Part shown: piece after piece, positions 1 to 8,360 of the stretch
Layout: the number at the start of each line of letters is the position of its first letter
Numbering within the stretch: the stretch's first letter is position 1
Source of the DNA: a virus
Reading direction: 5' to 3' (one strand)
Length of the DNA: 61,708 nucleotides
Virus record (IMG/VR): IMGVR_UViG_3300036854_000037
Span: 1 to 61,708 of that record
The notes under the pieces: generated by a model
Database searches by the model: none
Seen by the model: the letters and a program-made list of their open reading frames with translations, nothing else
What the model was told of the DNA's origin: nothing
Position numbers and translations under genes: made by a program

Positions 1-1
1 G

Positions 2-2536
2 GCAGAATACGAGACGACGGTCTGCAAGTCCGACTTCCACTACAAGACCGAATGCAAAGCGTGCCCGCTCCGTGGAGAGCATGGCGCCGATATGAAGCCT
101 ACAGGTGTCCTGAGACCTGAGGTGTACATGCTAGGGGAAGCACCAGGACAAGATGAGGTTGAGGAACAGGAACAGTTCGTAGGGAAATCAGGGAAGATAC
201 TACGACCGCTGATCCCCAAACGTTGGAAGGGCGTCCTGAGGTGGAACAACTGCGTCCGCACCCGCCCACCCAACAACCGAACTCCAACGCCAATGGAAAT
301 CGATTCCTGCCGGCACAGCGTCGAAAACGACATCGTTAAGAGTGCGCCGCGCGCTGTGTTCGGGTTCGGTAATGTACCGCTCGAGTGGATGACAAGCCGC
401 ACAGGCATCACCGTGTGGACAGGGCGCTATCTCCCCGTGAAGGTGCTCAGTCACACGTGCTGGTTCTTCCCCATGATGCACCCAGCCTACATCGCGCGCA
501 CATTCGACAAGCGCCCACCCGAGCACTTGCCCGGGTTCAGGTCTGATCTACAGTTCACGTTCAACCGCCACCTCAAGCACGCATTCAAGCTTGTAGAAGA
601 TCTGCCCGACCCCGTGGTGCACACAGTCGACGACGCCTTCCATGATGTTGACTTCGACATGCGCTGCAACGACAACTCCATCGAGCGCATTCGCTCGTTT
701 GTCCTGTCGATGTATGACGCGAAAACGGTTGGGGTCGATCTCGAGACCAATGCTCTGCGGCCCTACAGCAACGCTTCGAAGATCCTCACCATTGCGCTGT
801 CCGGATCAAGGGGCACACTTGCGTGGCCCATGTACCATAAACAAGCACGCTGGACGAAGGAACAGCTTGCTCAGTTGGAGATCATAGTTGAGGACTTCAT
901 TCGCAAGGCTCCGTGCAAGAAGGTCGTGCACAACCTGACGTTCGAACAGGAATGGTTCGCTGTCCTATACGGAGTCGACTCCTTGAGGGAGACCGGCAAC
1001 TGGGGCTGCTCAATGGGGCAAGCCTTTATCCTCGACAACAGGATCCAATCACAGGCTGGCGGTGGACCTCTCAGTCTCGCCTTCCTCACCCTCCAACACT
1101 TCGGCCTCGACATCAAGAAGCTTGCCGGCATCGACCGCAAGGACTTGGACAACGTTGACCTCGACCACGTGCTTCGATACAACGCCGTGGATGCCCGCTA
1201 CCATCGTCTGCTATTTCTACGCCAAGCGAAGCTCCTTGACTTCGAGGACCTGACCTACGTCTACGACGAGCACATCAGGCGCGTGACAACGACATGCCTG
1301 ACCCAGGTCAAGGGAGTCCCCGTTGACCTGACTGCGAACAAGAAACTTACCGCCAAATACGAGGGGCAGAGACAGAAGGTCTGGGAAGAACTCAACGCCC
1401 TCCCCGTGGTCAAGGACTTCAGAGAAACCAAGGGACGCTCCTTCAAGCCCGTTGGCCCTGGAGACGTGCGCTGGTGCGTTCAGCAGCTGCCCAAGGACAT
1501 CAGCAAGGCGGCTCGCGACAACAAGGGTGAGCTATCCAGCATGAGCGAGAAGCAGCTGGGGCTTGTCCGGCACCCTGTCGCCTCCCTCACATTGAAGTAC
1601 CGCAAGCTCAACAAGGTCATCTCAACCTACATCGAACCCGTGCGAGAGCACGTCTTCGATGACGGCAAGGCGCATCCGCAAACGTCTGTCTGCCGCACAC
1701 GAACATGGCGCACCTCAGCATCCGATTGGAACTACCAGAACCAGATCAAGCGTGACCAGGCGCGACGCGAGATAAGGTCGCAGGTTGCGAAGAAGGGGTG
1801 CAAGGTCGTCTCGTTCGACTACGCCCAGATACAGGCTCGCAACATCGGCATGGAGTCCCTGGACAAGAACCTGCTCAAGGCCTTCAAGGATCGCTACGAC
1901 ATCCATTCCGACTGGGTTGAACGCATCGTCCGCGTGCACCCTCGCTGGGTCAAGGAAGGCGCTAAAAAGCTGGCAACCGACAAGGTGCTGTTCAAGAAGT
2001 ACCGAGACAAGGTTAAGCAGGACTTCGTGTTCTCGTCCTTCTTCGGCGCGCGCGGCCACACCGTTGCATACTACCTCGGGTGTGATGACCGGATTGGTGA
2101 GGAGCTGCACGATCAGCTGTGGGACATGTTCCCCGGCGTTCAGAAGTGGCACAAGCGACTCGAGACTATGTACTTCGACTTCGGCTACGTGACCGGCCAT
2201 TCGGGGTTCAGACGGCACGGACCCATCTCCTACAATGAGATGATCAACGCACCCATCCAGGCAGACGAGTCAATGATCGTTCTCGATGCCATGACACGCC
2301 TGTCCGAGCTGGACTGGGTGTACCAAACGAACATGGAAATCCACGACGACCTGACGTTCATTTGGCCCCATCAGAAGGTCGACGAACGCATCGAGACAGT
2401 GCTGGATACGATGCTCACGGTACCCTACCCATGGGCTCGCGTCTGTCCCATAGGAGTTGAGGTATTGATAGGTGACGACTGGTACCAGCAAAAACCAGCC
2501 GGTGAGTATTTCTCGGATACGTGGAGGAAGAAGTGA
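2..2536 (+). CDS. Uracil-DNA glycosylase-like domain fused to family A DNA polymerase (5' end outside window)
   Basis: Replicative DNA polymerase with proofreading. The frame is open to the left edge, so the start is missing; the ATG at 92 is internal because the codons before it encode a CxxCPL cluster typical of the iron-sulfur family 4 uracil-DNA glycosylases. That N-terminal domain also shows GEAPGQDE, a PFVGK-like segment, NCVRTRPP...C and an HPA motif. Next come exonuclease motifs (VDLET near residue 215 counted from 92, NLTFEQEW, YNAVD), then polymerase motif A FDYAQIQAR (about 574), a motif B helix around KQDFVFSSFFGARG and motif C IHDDL (about 750; most relatives have HDE). It heads the replication operon and overlaps the next gene by four bases. 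The polymerase assignment is firm; whether the glycosylase domain is active is inferred from its motifs only. Confidence 0.93.
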   Translation, partial: AEYETTVCKSDFHYKTECKACPLRGEHGADMKPTGVLRPEVYMLGEAPGQDEVEEQEQFVGKSGKILRPLIPKRWKGVLRWNNCVRTRPPNNRTPTPMEIDSCRHSVENDIVKSAPRAVFGFGNVPLEWMTSRTGITVWTGRYLPVKVLSHTCWFFPMMHPAYIARTFDKRPPEHLPGFRSDLQFTFNRHLKHAFKLVEDLPDPVVHTVDDAFHDVDFDMRCNDNSIERIRSFVLSMYDAKTVGVDLETNALRPYSNASKILTIALSGSRGTLAWPMYHKQARWTKEQLAQLEIIVEDFIRKAPCKKVVHNLTFEQEWFAVLYGVDSLRETGNWGCSMGQAFILDNRIQSQAGGGPLSLAFLTLQHFGLDIKKLAGIDRKDLDNVDLDHVLRYNAVDARYHRLLFLRQAKLLDFEDLTYVYDEHIRRVTTTCLTQVKGVPVDLTANKKLTAKYEGQRQKVWEELNALPVVKDFRETKGRSFKPVGPGDVRWCVQQLPKDISKAARDNKGELSSMSEKQLGLVRHPVASLTLKYRKLNKVISTYIEPVREHVFDDGKAHPQTSVCRTRTWRTSASDWNYQNQIKRDQARREIRSQVAKKGCKVVSFDYAQIQARNIGMESLDKNLLKAFKDRYDIHSDWVERIVRVHPRWVKEGAKKLATDKVLFKKYRDKVKQDFVFSSFFGARGHTVAYYLGCDDRIGEELHDQLWDMFPGVQKWHKRLETMYFDFGYVTGHSGFRRHGPISYNEMINAPIQADESMIVLDAMTRLSELDWVYQTNMEIHDDLTFIWPHQKVDERIETVLDTMLTVPYPWARVCPIGVEVLIGDDWYQQKPAGEYFSDTWRKK

Positions 2537-2835
2537 CCAACGATCAAAAGCCACTGCCCTCAATAGAGGAACTGATAGGCCCCAAGCTCACCACTGCTAT
2601 GGAGCGCCTGGAGCATGATTTGTCGAGGCGGGGTGGCCCAGCCTTCCCCTTGGGCTTTATCGAGATCGCAGGCAAAACAGGCTTCCTGGTGAGCGGCATG
2701 ACGATCCGTGACTATATGGCTTCGGCCGTCTTGCCCTCACTGATCCTGCGGGCGCGGCCGAACTCAACGGCAACCGCCATCGTTCAAGATGCGTACAAGT
2801 TTGCCGACGCCATGCTCAGGGAGCGCGACCTTTGA
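2533..2835 (+). CDS. Hypothetical 100-residue protein between polymerase and clamp loader
   Basis: Not recognised. I chose the GTG at 2533, which overlaps the polymerase stop as GTGA and has GGAGGAAG just upstream; an earlier in-frame GTG at 2521 lies inside that ribosome site. The product is soluble-looking, with a central hydrophobic stretch around AGKTGFLVSGMTIRDYMASAVLP and a helical C-terminus. Its stop overlaps the TTG start of the clamp loader, so the three genes are probably translationally coupled, which suggests a replication role without showing one. Confidence 0.7.
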   Translation: MTNDQKPLPSIEELIGPKLTTAMERLEHDLSRRGGPAFPLGFIEIAGKTGFLVSGMTIRDYMASAVLPSLILRARPNSTATAIVQDAYKFADAMLRERDL

Positions 2836-3761
2836 CCATCCTACACGAGAAGTATCGGCCTGGGAAGTTCGTCGATGTGTTCGGGCAAGGACACTTGATC
2901 TCCCAGCTGGAGGAGGCGGTCAAGAAGCGCTCGTCCCATGCCTTCCTCTTCTCCGGGCCGGCCGGGTGCGGCAAGACAACCCTTGCCCGCATCTGCGCCC
3001 GTGAACTGGGTTGCCGCGACCTCGACATCCGCGAGACCGATGGGGCGACCGATAGTGGGGTCGATGAAATGCGCGCCTTGCAGAACGCCATGCGCTACAA
3101 ACCACTTGGTGGTGGGAAGGCACGCGCCTGCATTATCGACGAGGCGCACAGGATATCCAAACAGGCATTCGACTCCCTCTTGAAGGTCATGGAGGAGCCA
3201 CCCGAGCACCTCTTCTGGTTCCTGTGCACGACAGCACCCGAGAAGTTGCAGAAGACAATTCGGTCTCGATGCATGCCCTTCACCGTGAAGTCGCTGTCTG
3301 ATGACGACATGAAGGAATTTCTTGGTGGCATCACGAGGGCTGAGAAACTCAAGACCTCAGACGAGGTCCTGTCGGTTTGTGCTATCGAGGCTGCTGGATC
3401 GTTGCGTCAGGGGCTCGTCAACCTGGCCATGTGCTCCAGCTGCAAGACACGTCGTGAAGCCAAGGCTCTCCTGCAACGATTGGATGAGAGCGATCCCATG
3501 CGGGAACTGTGTCAGTTCATCATCCGTGGTGGGTCCTGGTCCAAGTTCATTGCTCTCATGGAGAAGCTGGAAGACCAGAGCCCCGAAGGCATCCGCATTA
3601 TGATTGTCAACTACCTTGGTGGCTGCCTCAAGAATGCCAACAGTGACAAGGAAGCGATGGGCTTCCTGGGGCTGCTGCAGCACTTCGAGAGCCCCTACAA
3701 CGACTCGGAGAAGATGTCGCCGCTGTTTTTGTCTGTCGGTCGCGCGCTCTTCTCCGAATAA
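2832..3761 (+). CDS. AAA+ sliding-clamp loader subunit (DnaX/RFC-like)
   Basis: A 309-residue AAA+ ATPase of the clamp loader family, which opens a sliding clamp ring and places it on primed DNA. The protein starts with the EKYRP motif typical of loaders (HEKYRPGKFVDVFGQ), has Walker A GPAGCGKTT near residue 42, Walker B CIIDEAH near 99, and the IRSRC arginine-finger motif. The TTG start at 2832 overlaps the preceding TGA. No clamp gene is visible here, so the phage either encodes it elsewhere or uses the host beta clamp. It sits directly behind the polymerase, as in T4-like replication modules. Confidence 0.92.
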   Translation: MTILHEKYRPGKFVDVFGQGHLISQLEEAVKKRSSHAFLFSGPAGCGKTTLARICARELGCRDLDIRETDGATDSGVDEMRALQNAMRYKPLGGGKARACIIDEAHRISKQAFDSLLKVMEEPPEHLFWFLCTTAPEKLQKTIRSRCMPFTVKSLSDDDMKEFLGGITRAEKLKTSDEVLSVCAIEAAGSLRQGLVNLAMCSSCKTRREAKALLQRLDESDPMRELCQFIIRGGSWSKFIALMEKLEDQSPEGIRIMIVNYLGGCLKNANSDKEAMGFLGLLQHFESPYNDSEKMSPLFLSVGRALFSE

Positions 3762-3791
3762 CCCGGTATCACCCATTCAAGGGAGTGGTGT

Positions 3792-4295
3792 ATGTCCTAC
3801 GACGCCAAGATCAAGGAACTTGCTGGCAGGCTCTCTATCGACAAGGATGATCTTGATACCGAACTGATCACACACGCCGAGCTGTATTGGCACGCCAGCG
3901 AGATGCTTAGTGAGTTGACAGAACTGCGCGATAAGACCAAGCAAGACTTGAAACTCCGTGAGGCTGAGATCGATGCAGAGGAGCGCGAGAACGCCGCCAT
4001 CACGTCCTCGAAGATCACAGACAAGCAAGTCGGTGCGATCACAGCGGCCGATGAGATCGTAGTGCAAATGCAATCCGATCTGATCAAGCAAAACCAAATG
4101 GTGAAACGAGTCGAGGGTCTTGTGGACTCCTACAGGGAGCGCCGCCACAACCTCAACAAGCTGGTCGACCTGTACACATCCAACTACTGGTCGGCACCAC
4201 GTGGGGTGAACAGTCAGGAGGCAAAAATCAGGCGGTCAGAAGAGGCCCGCCGCGAGATAGTAGAGTTGAGAAAGAAGCGTCCCAAACTGAGGTGA
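3792..4295 (+). CDS. Coiled-coil protein, possible UvsY-type recombination mediator
   Basis: A 167-residue highly charged, mostly helical protein. The centre (KITDKQVGAITAADEIV, followed by a long heptad-like helix ending in RRHNLNKLVDLYTSNYW) resembles small phage proteins encoded next to UvsX and annotated as recombination mediators. The neighbours support this: ssDNA-binding protein follows four bases later and the recombinase comes next. T4 UvsY is shorter (137 residues). The assignment rests on position and general build rather than a diagnostic motif. Confidence 0.55.
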   Translation: MSYDAKIKELAGRLSIDKDDLDTELITHAELYWHASEMLSELTELRDKTKQDLKLREAEIDAEERENAAITSSKITDKQVGAITAADEIVVQMQSDLIKQNQMVKRVEGLVDSYRERRHNLNKLVDLYTSNYWSAPRGVNSQEAKIRRSEEARREIVELRKKRPKLR

Positions 4296-4299
4296 GACA

Positions 4300-5484
4300 A
4301 TGGTCAACCGACTACTGGGCAAGCGTGTCGCGAAGGAAGCTCGCGGCATCAAGTTCCATTACAAACCACACAAGCCGGAGAACATCAAGAAGCGCGCGGA
4401 GCATCGGGGTAACCGCCGCGACAGCTACATCAGCGGCAACGTAGAGATGTTCTTCGCCAACCCAGGCGAGAGTGTCCTCCGTGTCCTCCCGCCGACGTGG
4501 GACGACAACGAGCACTGGGGCTTCGACGTCGCCGCCCACCGCTACATCGGCGCTGGAGGCGGCCACTATCTGTGCCTCGCCTACAATGGCGACGGCTCCC
4601 CAACAGGCAAGCGCTGCCCCATCTGCGACGCTGCCGAGGACGCGAACAACGAAGGCGACAAGGAACTCTACGACGCCTTCAAATGGAAGGCTCGTGTTCT
4701 GATGTGGGTCGTTGACCGTGTTAAGGAGAAGGAGGGCGCCAAGGTGTGGGATATTTCGCGTACGCAGGACGCAGAGCTGTCCAATCAGTGCAGCCTCAAG
4801 AAGGGGCAGTCTCTGCAGATCGACAATCCTGACGTCGGGTTCGACGTGATCATGCAGCGCAAGGGGCAGGGCAAGACCAACACCCGCTACAGCATGGTGA
4901 TCGATCGCGACGAGAGCCCCATCTCCAACGATCCCAAGCAACAGCAGAAGATCCTTGACTTCATCGTGGCGAACCCCCTGCCGAGCATCCTCAAGCGCAA
5001 GAATGCCGAGTACCTGGAGAAGGTCATCGCCGGCACGATGGAGCAGAAGGACGAGGAACTCGACGAGGAGGAGAACGAGGGCGAGGAGGAAGAGGAAGAG
5101 ACGCCGAAGAAGCCCAAGAAGAAGCGTCCGTCACGTGAGGAGGAAGAGGAGGAACCAGAAGAGGAAGAGGAGGAACCGGAAGAGGAAGAGGAAGAGCCCG
5201 AGGAAGAGGAGGAGCCGGAAGAGGAAGAGGAAGAGCGCCCCCGTGGCCGCTCCAAACAGAAGCCGACCCGTCGTGCCAGCCGACGCGATGAAGAGGAAGA
5301 GGAGGAACCGGAAGAGGAAGAGGAGGAACCGGAAGAGGAAGAGGAAGAGCCCGAGGAAGAGGAGGAGCCGGAAGAGGAACCAGAAGAGGAAGAGGAGCGC
5401 CCTCGCCGCAAGGTTGCCAAGAGGCCTTCTCGCCGTGACGAGGAGGAAGAGCGCCCGCGTCGTCGCCTCAGCAATCGTCGGTAG
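4300..5484 (+). CDS. Single-stranded DNA-binding protein, gp32-like, with very long acidic tail
   Basis: Coats ssDNA during replication and recombination. The first 235 residues match the gp32-type layout: a basic start (KFHYKPHKPENIKKR), MFFANPGESVLRVLPP, and a zinc-binding set HYLC...CPIC near residues 88-108 comparable with the His-Cys-Cys-Cys site of gp32. From about residue 250 to the end the protein is almost entirely Glu with Pro, interrupted by three Arg/Lys/Ser patches. Family members normally have a short acidic tail that binds partner proteins; here it is around 145 residues. ATG follows the previous stop by four bases. Confidence 0.85.
   Translation: MVNRLLGKRVAKEARGIKFHYKPHKPENIKKRAEHRGNRRDSYISGNVEMFFANPGESVLRVLPPTWDDNEHWGFDVAAHRYIGAGGGHYLCLAYNGDGSPTGKRCPICDAAEDANNEGDKELYDAFKWKARVLMWVVDRVKEKEGAKVWDISRTQDAELSNQCSLKKGQSLQIDNPDVGFDVIMQRKGQGKTNTRYSMVIDRDESPISNDPKQQQKILDFIVANPLPSILKRKNAEYLEKVIAGTMEQKDEELDEEENEGEEEEEETPKKPKKKRPSREEEEEEPEEEEEEPEEEEEEPEEEEEPEEEEEERPRGRSKQKPTRRASRRDEEEEEEPEEEEEEPEEEEEEPEEEEEPEEEPEEEEERPRRKVAKRPSRRDEEEERPRRRLSNRR
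5128..5400 (+). repeat. GAGGAA-rich imperfect tandem repeat encoding poly-Glu
   Basis: Purine-only repeat made of GAGGAAGAGGAGGAACC-type units coding EEEEEPEEEEEE. A block of roughly 100 bases is present twice, at about 5128-5240 and 5286-5395, separated by a basic patch, so the tail probably grew by duplication or slippage. Long open antisense frames here (Arg/Ser-rich) are artefacts of the repeat. Confidence 0.85.
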
Positions 5485-5493
5485 GAAGCTTCC

Positions 5494-6558
5494 GTGGTCA
5501 GAACGCGACTCGAGGTCGTTGAAGGTGGGGTGGAGGACGCCCCACCACTATCACCAGCCAAGATTGCTGCAACGCAGAGGATACCTGTCCTCAATCCATC
5601 GAAGTCCGTCAAGTTCATCAGCAGCGGATGTACGTTGCTCGATCAGGCGTTGGGTGGTGGTTGGGCTGAGAAGCGGATCGCCAACATCATCGGTGACAAG
5701 TCAGCCGGCAAGACATTGCTGGCCATCGAGGTCGCCGCCAACTTCCATCTCAAATATCCCAAGGGTCGCATTCTGTACAGGGAGGCAGAAGCAGCCTTCG
5801 ATAGAGGCTATGCCAAGTCTCTTGGTATGCCGATTGAGGCGGTCGACTTCGGGAACAAACTAGACACGGTTGAGGAGTTCTTCGACGACATGTCCGCAGC
5901 CGTGAAGTTCACCAAGCCATCCCTGTACGTCCTCGACTCCCTTGATGCGCTCTCCGACGATGCGGAGATGCAGCGCGGGCTCAATGAACCGACATACGGG
6001 ACTGAGAAGGCGCGCAAGCTGTCACAACTGTTCCGGCGCCTCGTCCGTGACATGTCATCATCCAACCTGACGTTGATCATCATCTCGCAGATCAGGTCCA
6101 AGATCGGCTGGTCGATGGGGCGCACAACGACCCGCTCGGGTGGTCGTGCACTGGACTTCTACGCCTCACAGGTTCTCTACCTGTCGCACCTCGGCAGGCT
6201 GGCCAAGACCATTGAAGGCATCAAGCGTCCTATCGGTTTGCGCATAGGCGCGATGGTCGACAAGAACAAGGTTGGGCCACCACTGCGCGAGGCAGAGTTC
6301 ACCCTGCAGTTTGGTTACGGTATCGATGACCTGACAAGCTGTGTCAACTGGCTTGCCGAGGTCGGGAAGCTGGATGACATCGAACTGACGAACAAGAAGG
6401 GCGCAACAACCGCGTTCATCAAGGAGGTCAACGGACTCGCTGATCATGAGTACACCCAGAAACTAGCCTGGGTCCAGGGCAAGGTCCGTGATCGCTGGAA
6501 TATGATTGAAACCACATTCCTTCCGAAGCGCCACAAGTACGGAAATGGGCAAGACTGA
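5494..6558 (+). CDS. UvsX/RecA-like recombinase
   Basis: Strand-exchange ATPase that forms filaments on ssDNA. The 354-residue protein has Walker A GDKSAGKT at about residue 66, Walker B LYVLDSLDAL, a QIRSK segment after a hydrophobic strand, and GGRALDFYASQ where RecA proteins carry the end of loop L2. It follows SSB and the probable mediator, the usual phage recombination set. GTG start at 5494 with AGGAAG ten bases upstream. Its stop overlaps the next ATG. Confidence 0.9.
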   Translation: MVRTRLEVVEGGVEDAPPLSPAKIAATQRIPVLNPSKSVKFISSGCTLLDQALGGGWAEKRIANIIGDKSAGKTLLAIEVAANFHLKYPKGRILYREAEAAFDRGYAKSLGMPIEAVDFGNKLDTVEEFFDDMSAAVKFTKPSLYVLDSLDALSDDAEMQRGLNEPTYGTEKARKLSQLFRRLVRDMSSSNLTLIIISQIRSKIGWSMGRTTTRSGGRALDFYASQVLYLSHLGRLAKTIEGIKRPIGLRIGAMVDKNKVGPPLREAEFTLQFGYGIDDLTSCVNWLAEVGKLDDIELTNKKGATTAFIKEVNGLADHEYTQKLAWVQGKVRDRWNMIETTFLPKRHKYGNGQD

Positions 6559-6761
6559 TGGACACCTACCAATTCATCGTTGAGCTACTGAAGATCGTTG
6601 CGGGTTTGGCTTGGCCTGCAGCGCTCGTAGCCGTGGCCTACATCGTCAAGCGCATCCTCGACGCCGACGATGACAAGCCGGAACAACCGAAGGAGTCAGT
6701 TTCCGATGTCCGCACAAGGCACTCCAACCCCCCGCCTCCGACTTATCCGCCGCGGTGGTGA
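6558..6761 (+). CDS. Small single-pass membrane protein
   Basis: 67 residues. One hydrophobic segment (IVAGLAWPAALVAVAYIV, about residues 13-30) followed by a charged, proline-rich tail. Starts by overlapping the recombinase stop (TGATG), which supports it being translated. No family recognised; topology suggests the tail is cytoplasmic, which is inference. Confidence 0.6.
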   Translation: MDTYQFIVELLKIVAGLAWPAALVAVAYIVKRILDADDDKPEQPKESVSDVRTRHSNPPPPTYPPRW

Positions 6762-6939
6762 TGGCATCATCCAACAGCTGGTCTACGTCACGTTCGACGT
6801 AGGGCAGACCAAAGAGCGTTCGCGCTGGGTCTGGCTTGATCTGTCGGTGGGAGTCGAGACCGAGGACGAGAAGAAGGCGCGCCTTGAGGTTGAAGGCATC
6901 AAGGACTTCGTCCTGGCAACGTATCAGTTTGTTAGGTGA
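6706..6939 (+). CDS. Hypothetical 77-residue protein
   Basis: Not recognised. I chose the ATG at 6706 because GGAGTCAG precedes it; this makes it overlap the end of the small membrane protein by 56 bases in another frame. Core looks like a short beta-rich domain (QQLVYVTFDVGQT, RSRWVWLDLSVGV) followed by a helix. Stop overlaps the next GTG start. Confidence 0.55.
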   Translation: MSAQGTPTPRLRLIRRGGDGIIQQLVYVTFDVGQTKERSRWVWLDLSVGVETEDEKKARLEVEGIKDFVLATYQFVR

Positions 6940-7235
6940 CGACTATGCCCGTGAAGATGTGGAAGAGCCAACTAGACATCGAAGCCCTACAAGCAGTCGA
7001 GATGCCGATTGGCGCTGAAATCCTACATGCTGCAGGGCAATCAGAACCAGGTCGTCCATCGGAGGGCTTCCCCGTTATCTGGTATAGGTGCGATCCTGAG
7101 GCGAAGTACGAAAAACGATGGATCGCCATGTGCGGCACCGGCCACGAAGTGCCGTCTGGTGGCCTCTATCTTGGGACTGCCCACTTGCACAATGGCAGGT
7201 TGGTCCTCCACCTCTTCGAGGTAATGCCCAAATGA
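6936..7235 (+). CDS. DUF7352-like phage protein
   Basis: 99 residues. The pattern MWKSQLDIEALQAVEMPIGAEIL...WYRCDPEAKYEKR...CGTGHEVP...YLGTAHLHNGRLVLHLFE is that of a small phage/bacterial family of unknown function usually called DUF7352. Start GTG overlaps the previous stop; an ATG at 6945 is an alternative. Ends in an AATGA overlap with the nuclease gene. Confidence 0.7.
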   Translation: MTTMPVKMWKSQLDIEALQAVEMPIGAEILHAAGQSEPGRPSEGFPVIWYRCDPEAKYEKRWIAMCGTGHEVPSGGLYLGTAHLHNGRLVLHLFEVMPK

Positions 7236-7744
7236 ACGGCAAGCAGAAGGGGTCAGCGTTCGAGCGTGAGGTCTGCAAAAAACTATCGCTGTGGGTTTCG
7301 CATGGCAAGAGCGTCGACCTCTTCTGGAGAAGCGCAATGAGTGGCGGGCGCGCCACTGTAGCACGCACCCGTGGTCGGGTTGTGCGACAGGCGGGTGACA
7401 TCACAGCGGTAGCGCCTGAGGGCCATGCTCTAACAGACCTCACGTACATCGAGTGCAAGTTTTATCGTGACTTGGATATTGAGTCCTTCCTGATCCACGA
7501 GAAGGGTAAGCTTGCTGGGTTCTGGCGCTCTACAAAGATCAATGCGAAGGTTAACGTCAAGGCCCCGTGGTTGATTGCCAAACAGAACAGGCTTCCAACG
7601 CTACTGATCACAGCGCGTAATAACCATACCATTCGGTCAATGGCGCGGAACTATCCTTCCCTCCTCACAACACACCTTGACGGCGAGCCCTGCGACTTCT
7701 GGATATTTGACAACGTGCTAACCCTAAGATGGAGTCCACCATGA
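7232..7744 (+). CDS. PDDEXK-type nuclease, Holliday-junction-resolvase-like
   Basis: 170 residues starting at the ATG that overlaps the previous stop; the longer open frame reaching 7118 is read through the upstream gene. Core motifs fit a PDDEXK nuclease: an early Glu in GSAFEREV, SGGRATVARTRGRVVRQAGDI (metal-binding Asp), then YIECKF (ExK). Proteins with this GSAFEREVC...LSLW opening are common in phage recombination modules. It may cut branched DNA left by the recombinase encoded upstream; the exact substrate is not visible. Confidence 0.75.
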   Translation: MNGKQKGSAFEREVCKKLSLWVSHGKSVDLFWRSAMSGGRATVARTRGRVVRQAGDITAVAPEGHALTDLTYIECKFYRDLDIESFLIHEKGKLAGFWRSTKINAKVNVKAPWLIAKQNRLPTLLITARNNHTIRSMARNYPSLLTTHLDGEPCDFWIFDNVLTLRWSPP

Positions 7745-8139
7745 CAGAGAAACGCCATCCGATCCTATGCGTTGACTTCGATGGAGTCATCAACTCGTAC
7801 AAGTCCGGCTTCATCAAAGCCCACGTGATCCCAGACCCACCCGTGCCTGGTGCCCTTGCCTTCCTGAGAGAGTCGCTCAAGCACTTCGACACCAACATCT
7901 TCTCGAGCCGCACCCACCAGCCTGGAGGCCTGGAGGCGATGAAGGCTTACATCCACTACTACGCCGTCGATGAAAACCCGGCAGTCCTCTTGCAAGACGA
8001 CCCGTGGATGAACCGGCTGAACTGGCCCATGCAGAAGCCACCTGCATTCGTCACGCTCGACGACAGGGGCTGGACCTTCAACGGCGCATTCCCCTCAATG
8101 GAGGAGTTGCTCGCCTTCAAACCGTGGTGGCAGAAATGA
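7741..8139 (+). CDS. HAD-like hydrolase, polynucleotide-phosphatase type
   Basis: 132 residues. Catalytic motif I DFDGVI near the N-terminus (CVDFDGVINSY), a Ser-Ser-Arg segment IFSSRTHQPGG in the motif II position and TLDDRG for motif III/IV. This small cap-less form is common in phages beside nucleases, where it may remove 3' phosphates from DNA or RNA ends. Starts with an ATGA overlap; substrate is inferred from context only. Confidence 0.78.
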   Translation: MTEKRHPILCVDFDGVINSYKSGFIKAHVIPDPPVPGALAFLRESLKHFDTNIFSSRTHQPGGLEAMKAYIHYYAVDENPAVLLQDDPWMNRLNWPMQKPPAFVTLDDRGWTFNGAFPSMEELLAFKPWWQK

Positions 8140-8360
8140 TGCAGAAGGTGATCGTTGTCGAGAACATCGCTCGTGACAGCGACATCTACATCGATGCGGG
8201 GATGGCGCGGGTTGCCATCCCTTCGGTGCACAGGCCTGTCGGGAGGGCGGTGCAAGTCCTGTTCAAGGGCGAGCTGGCCGACTTCGATGCGGCAAGGAAG
8301 GAGCTGAAGAGGGCGAAGGGCAGCAGGGGGAAAGCAGGGACAGGTGGCCAACGCAGGTAG
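8136..8360 (+). CDS. Hypothetical 74-residue basic protein
   Basis: Not recognised. ATG at 8136 overlaps the HAD stop (ATGATG), so translation is probably coupled. N-terminal beta-like half (KVIVVENIARDSDIYIDAGMARVAIP) and a Lys/Arg-rich C-terminus that could touch nucleic acid. Its 3' end overlaps the GTG of the GcrA-like gene. Confidence 0.55.
   Translation: MMQKVIVVENIARDSDIYIDAGMARVAIPSVHRPVGRAVQVLFKGELADFDAARKELKRAKGSRGKAGTGGQRR

Noticed and set aside
4887-5618. Long Arg/Ser-rich open frame antisense to the SSB gene, plus a second basic frame on the same strand
   Set aside because: Both are shadows of the GAGGAA repeat: purine-only codons leave other frames free of stops. No ribosome site or plausible protein.
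7118-7231. N-terminal extension of the PDDEXK nuclease frame
   Set aside because: It lies inside the DUF7352-like gene; the ATG at 7232 has the start/stop overlap seen throughout this operon.
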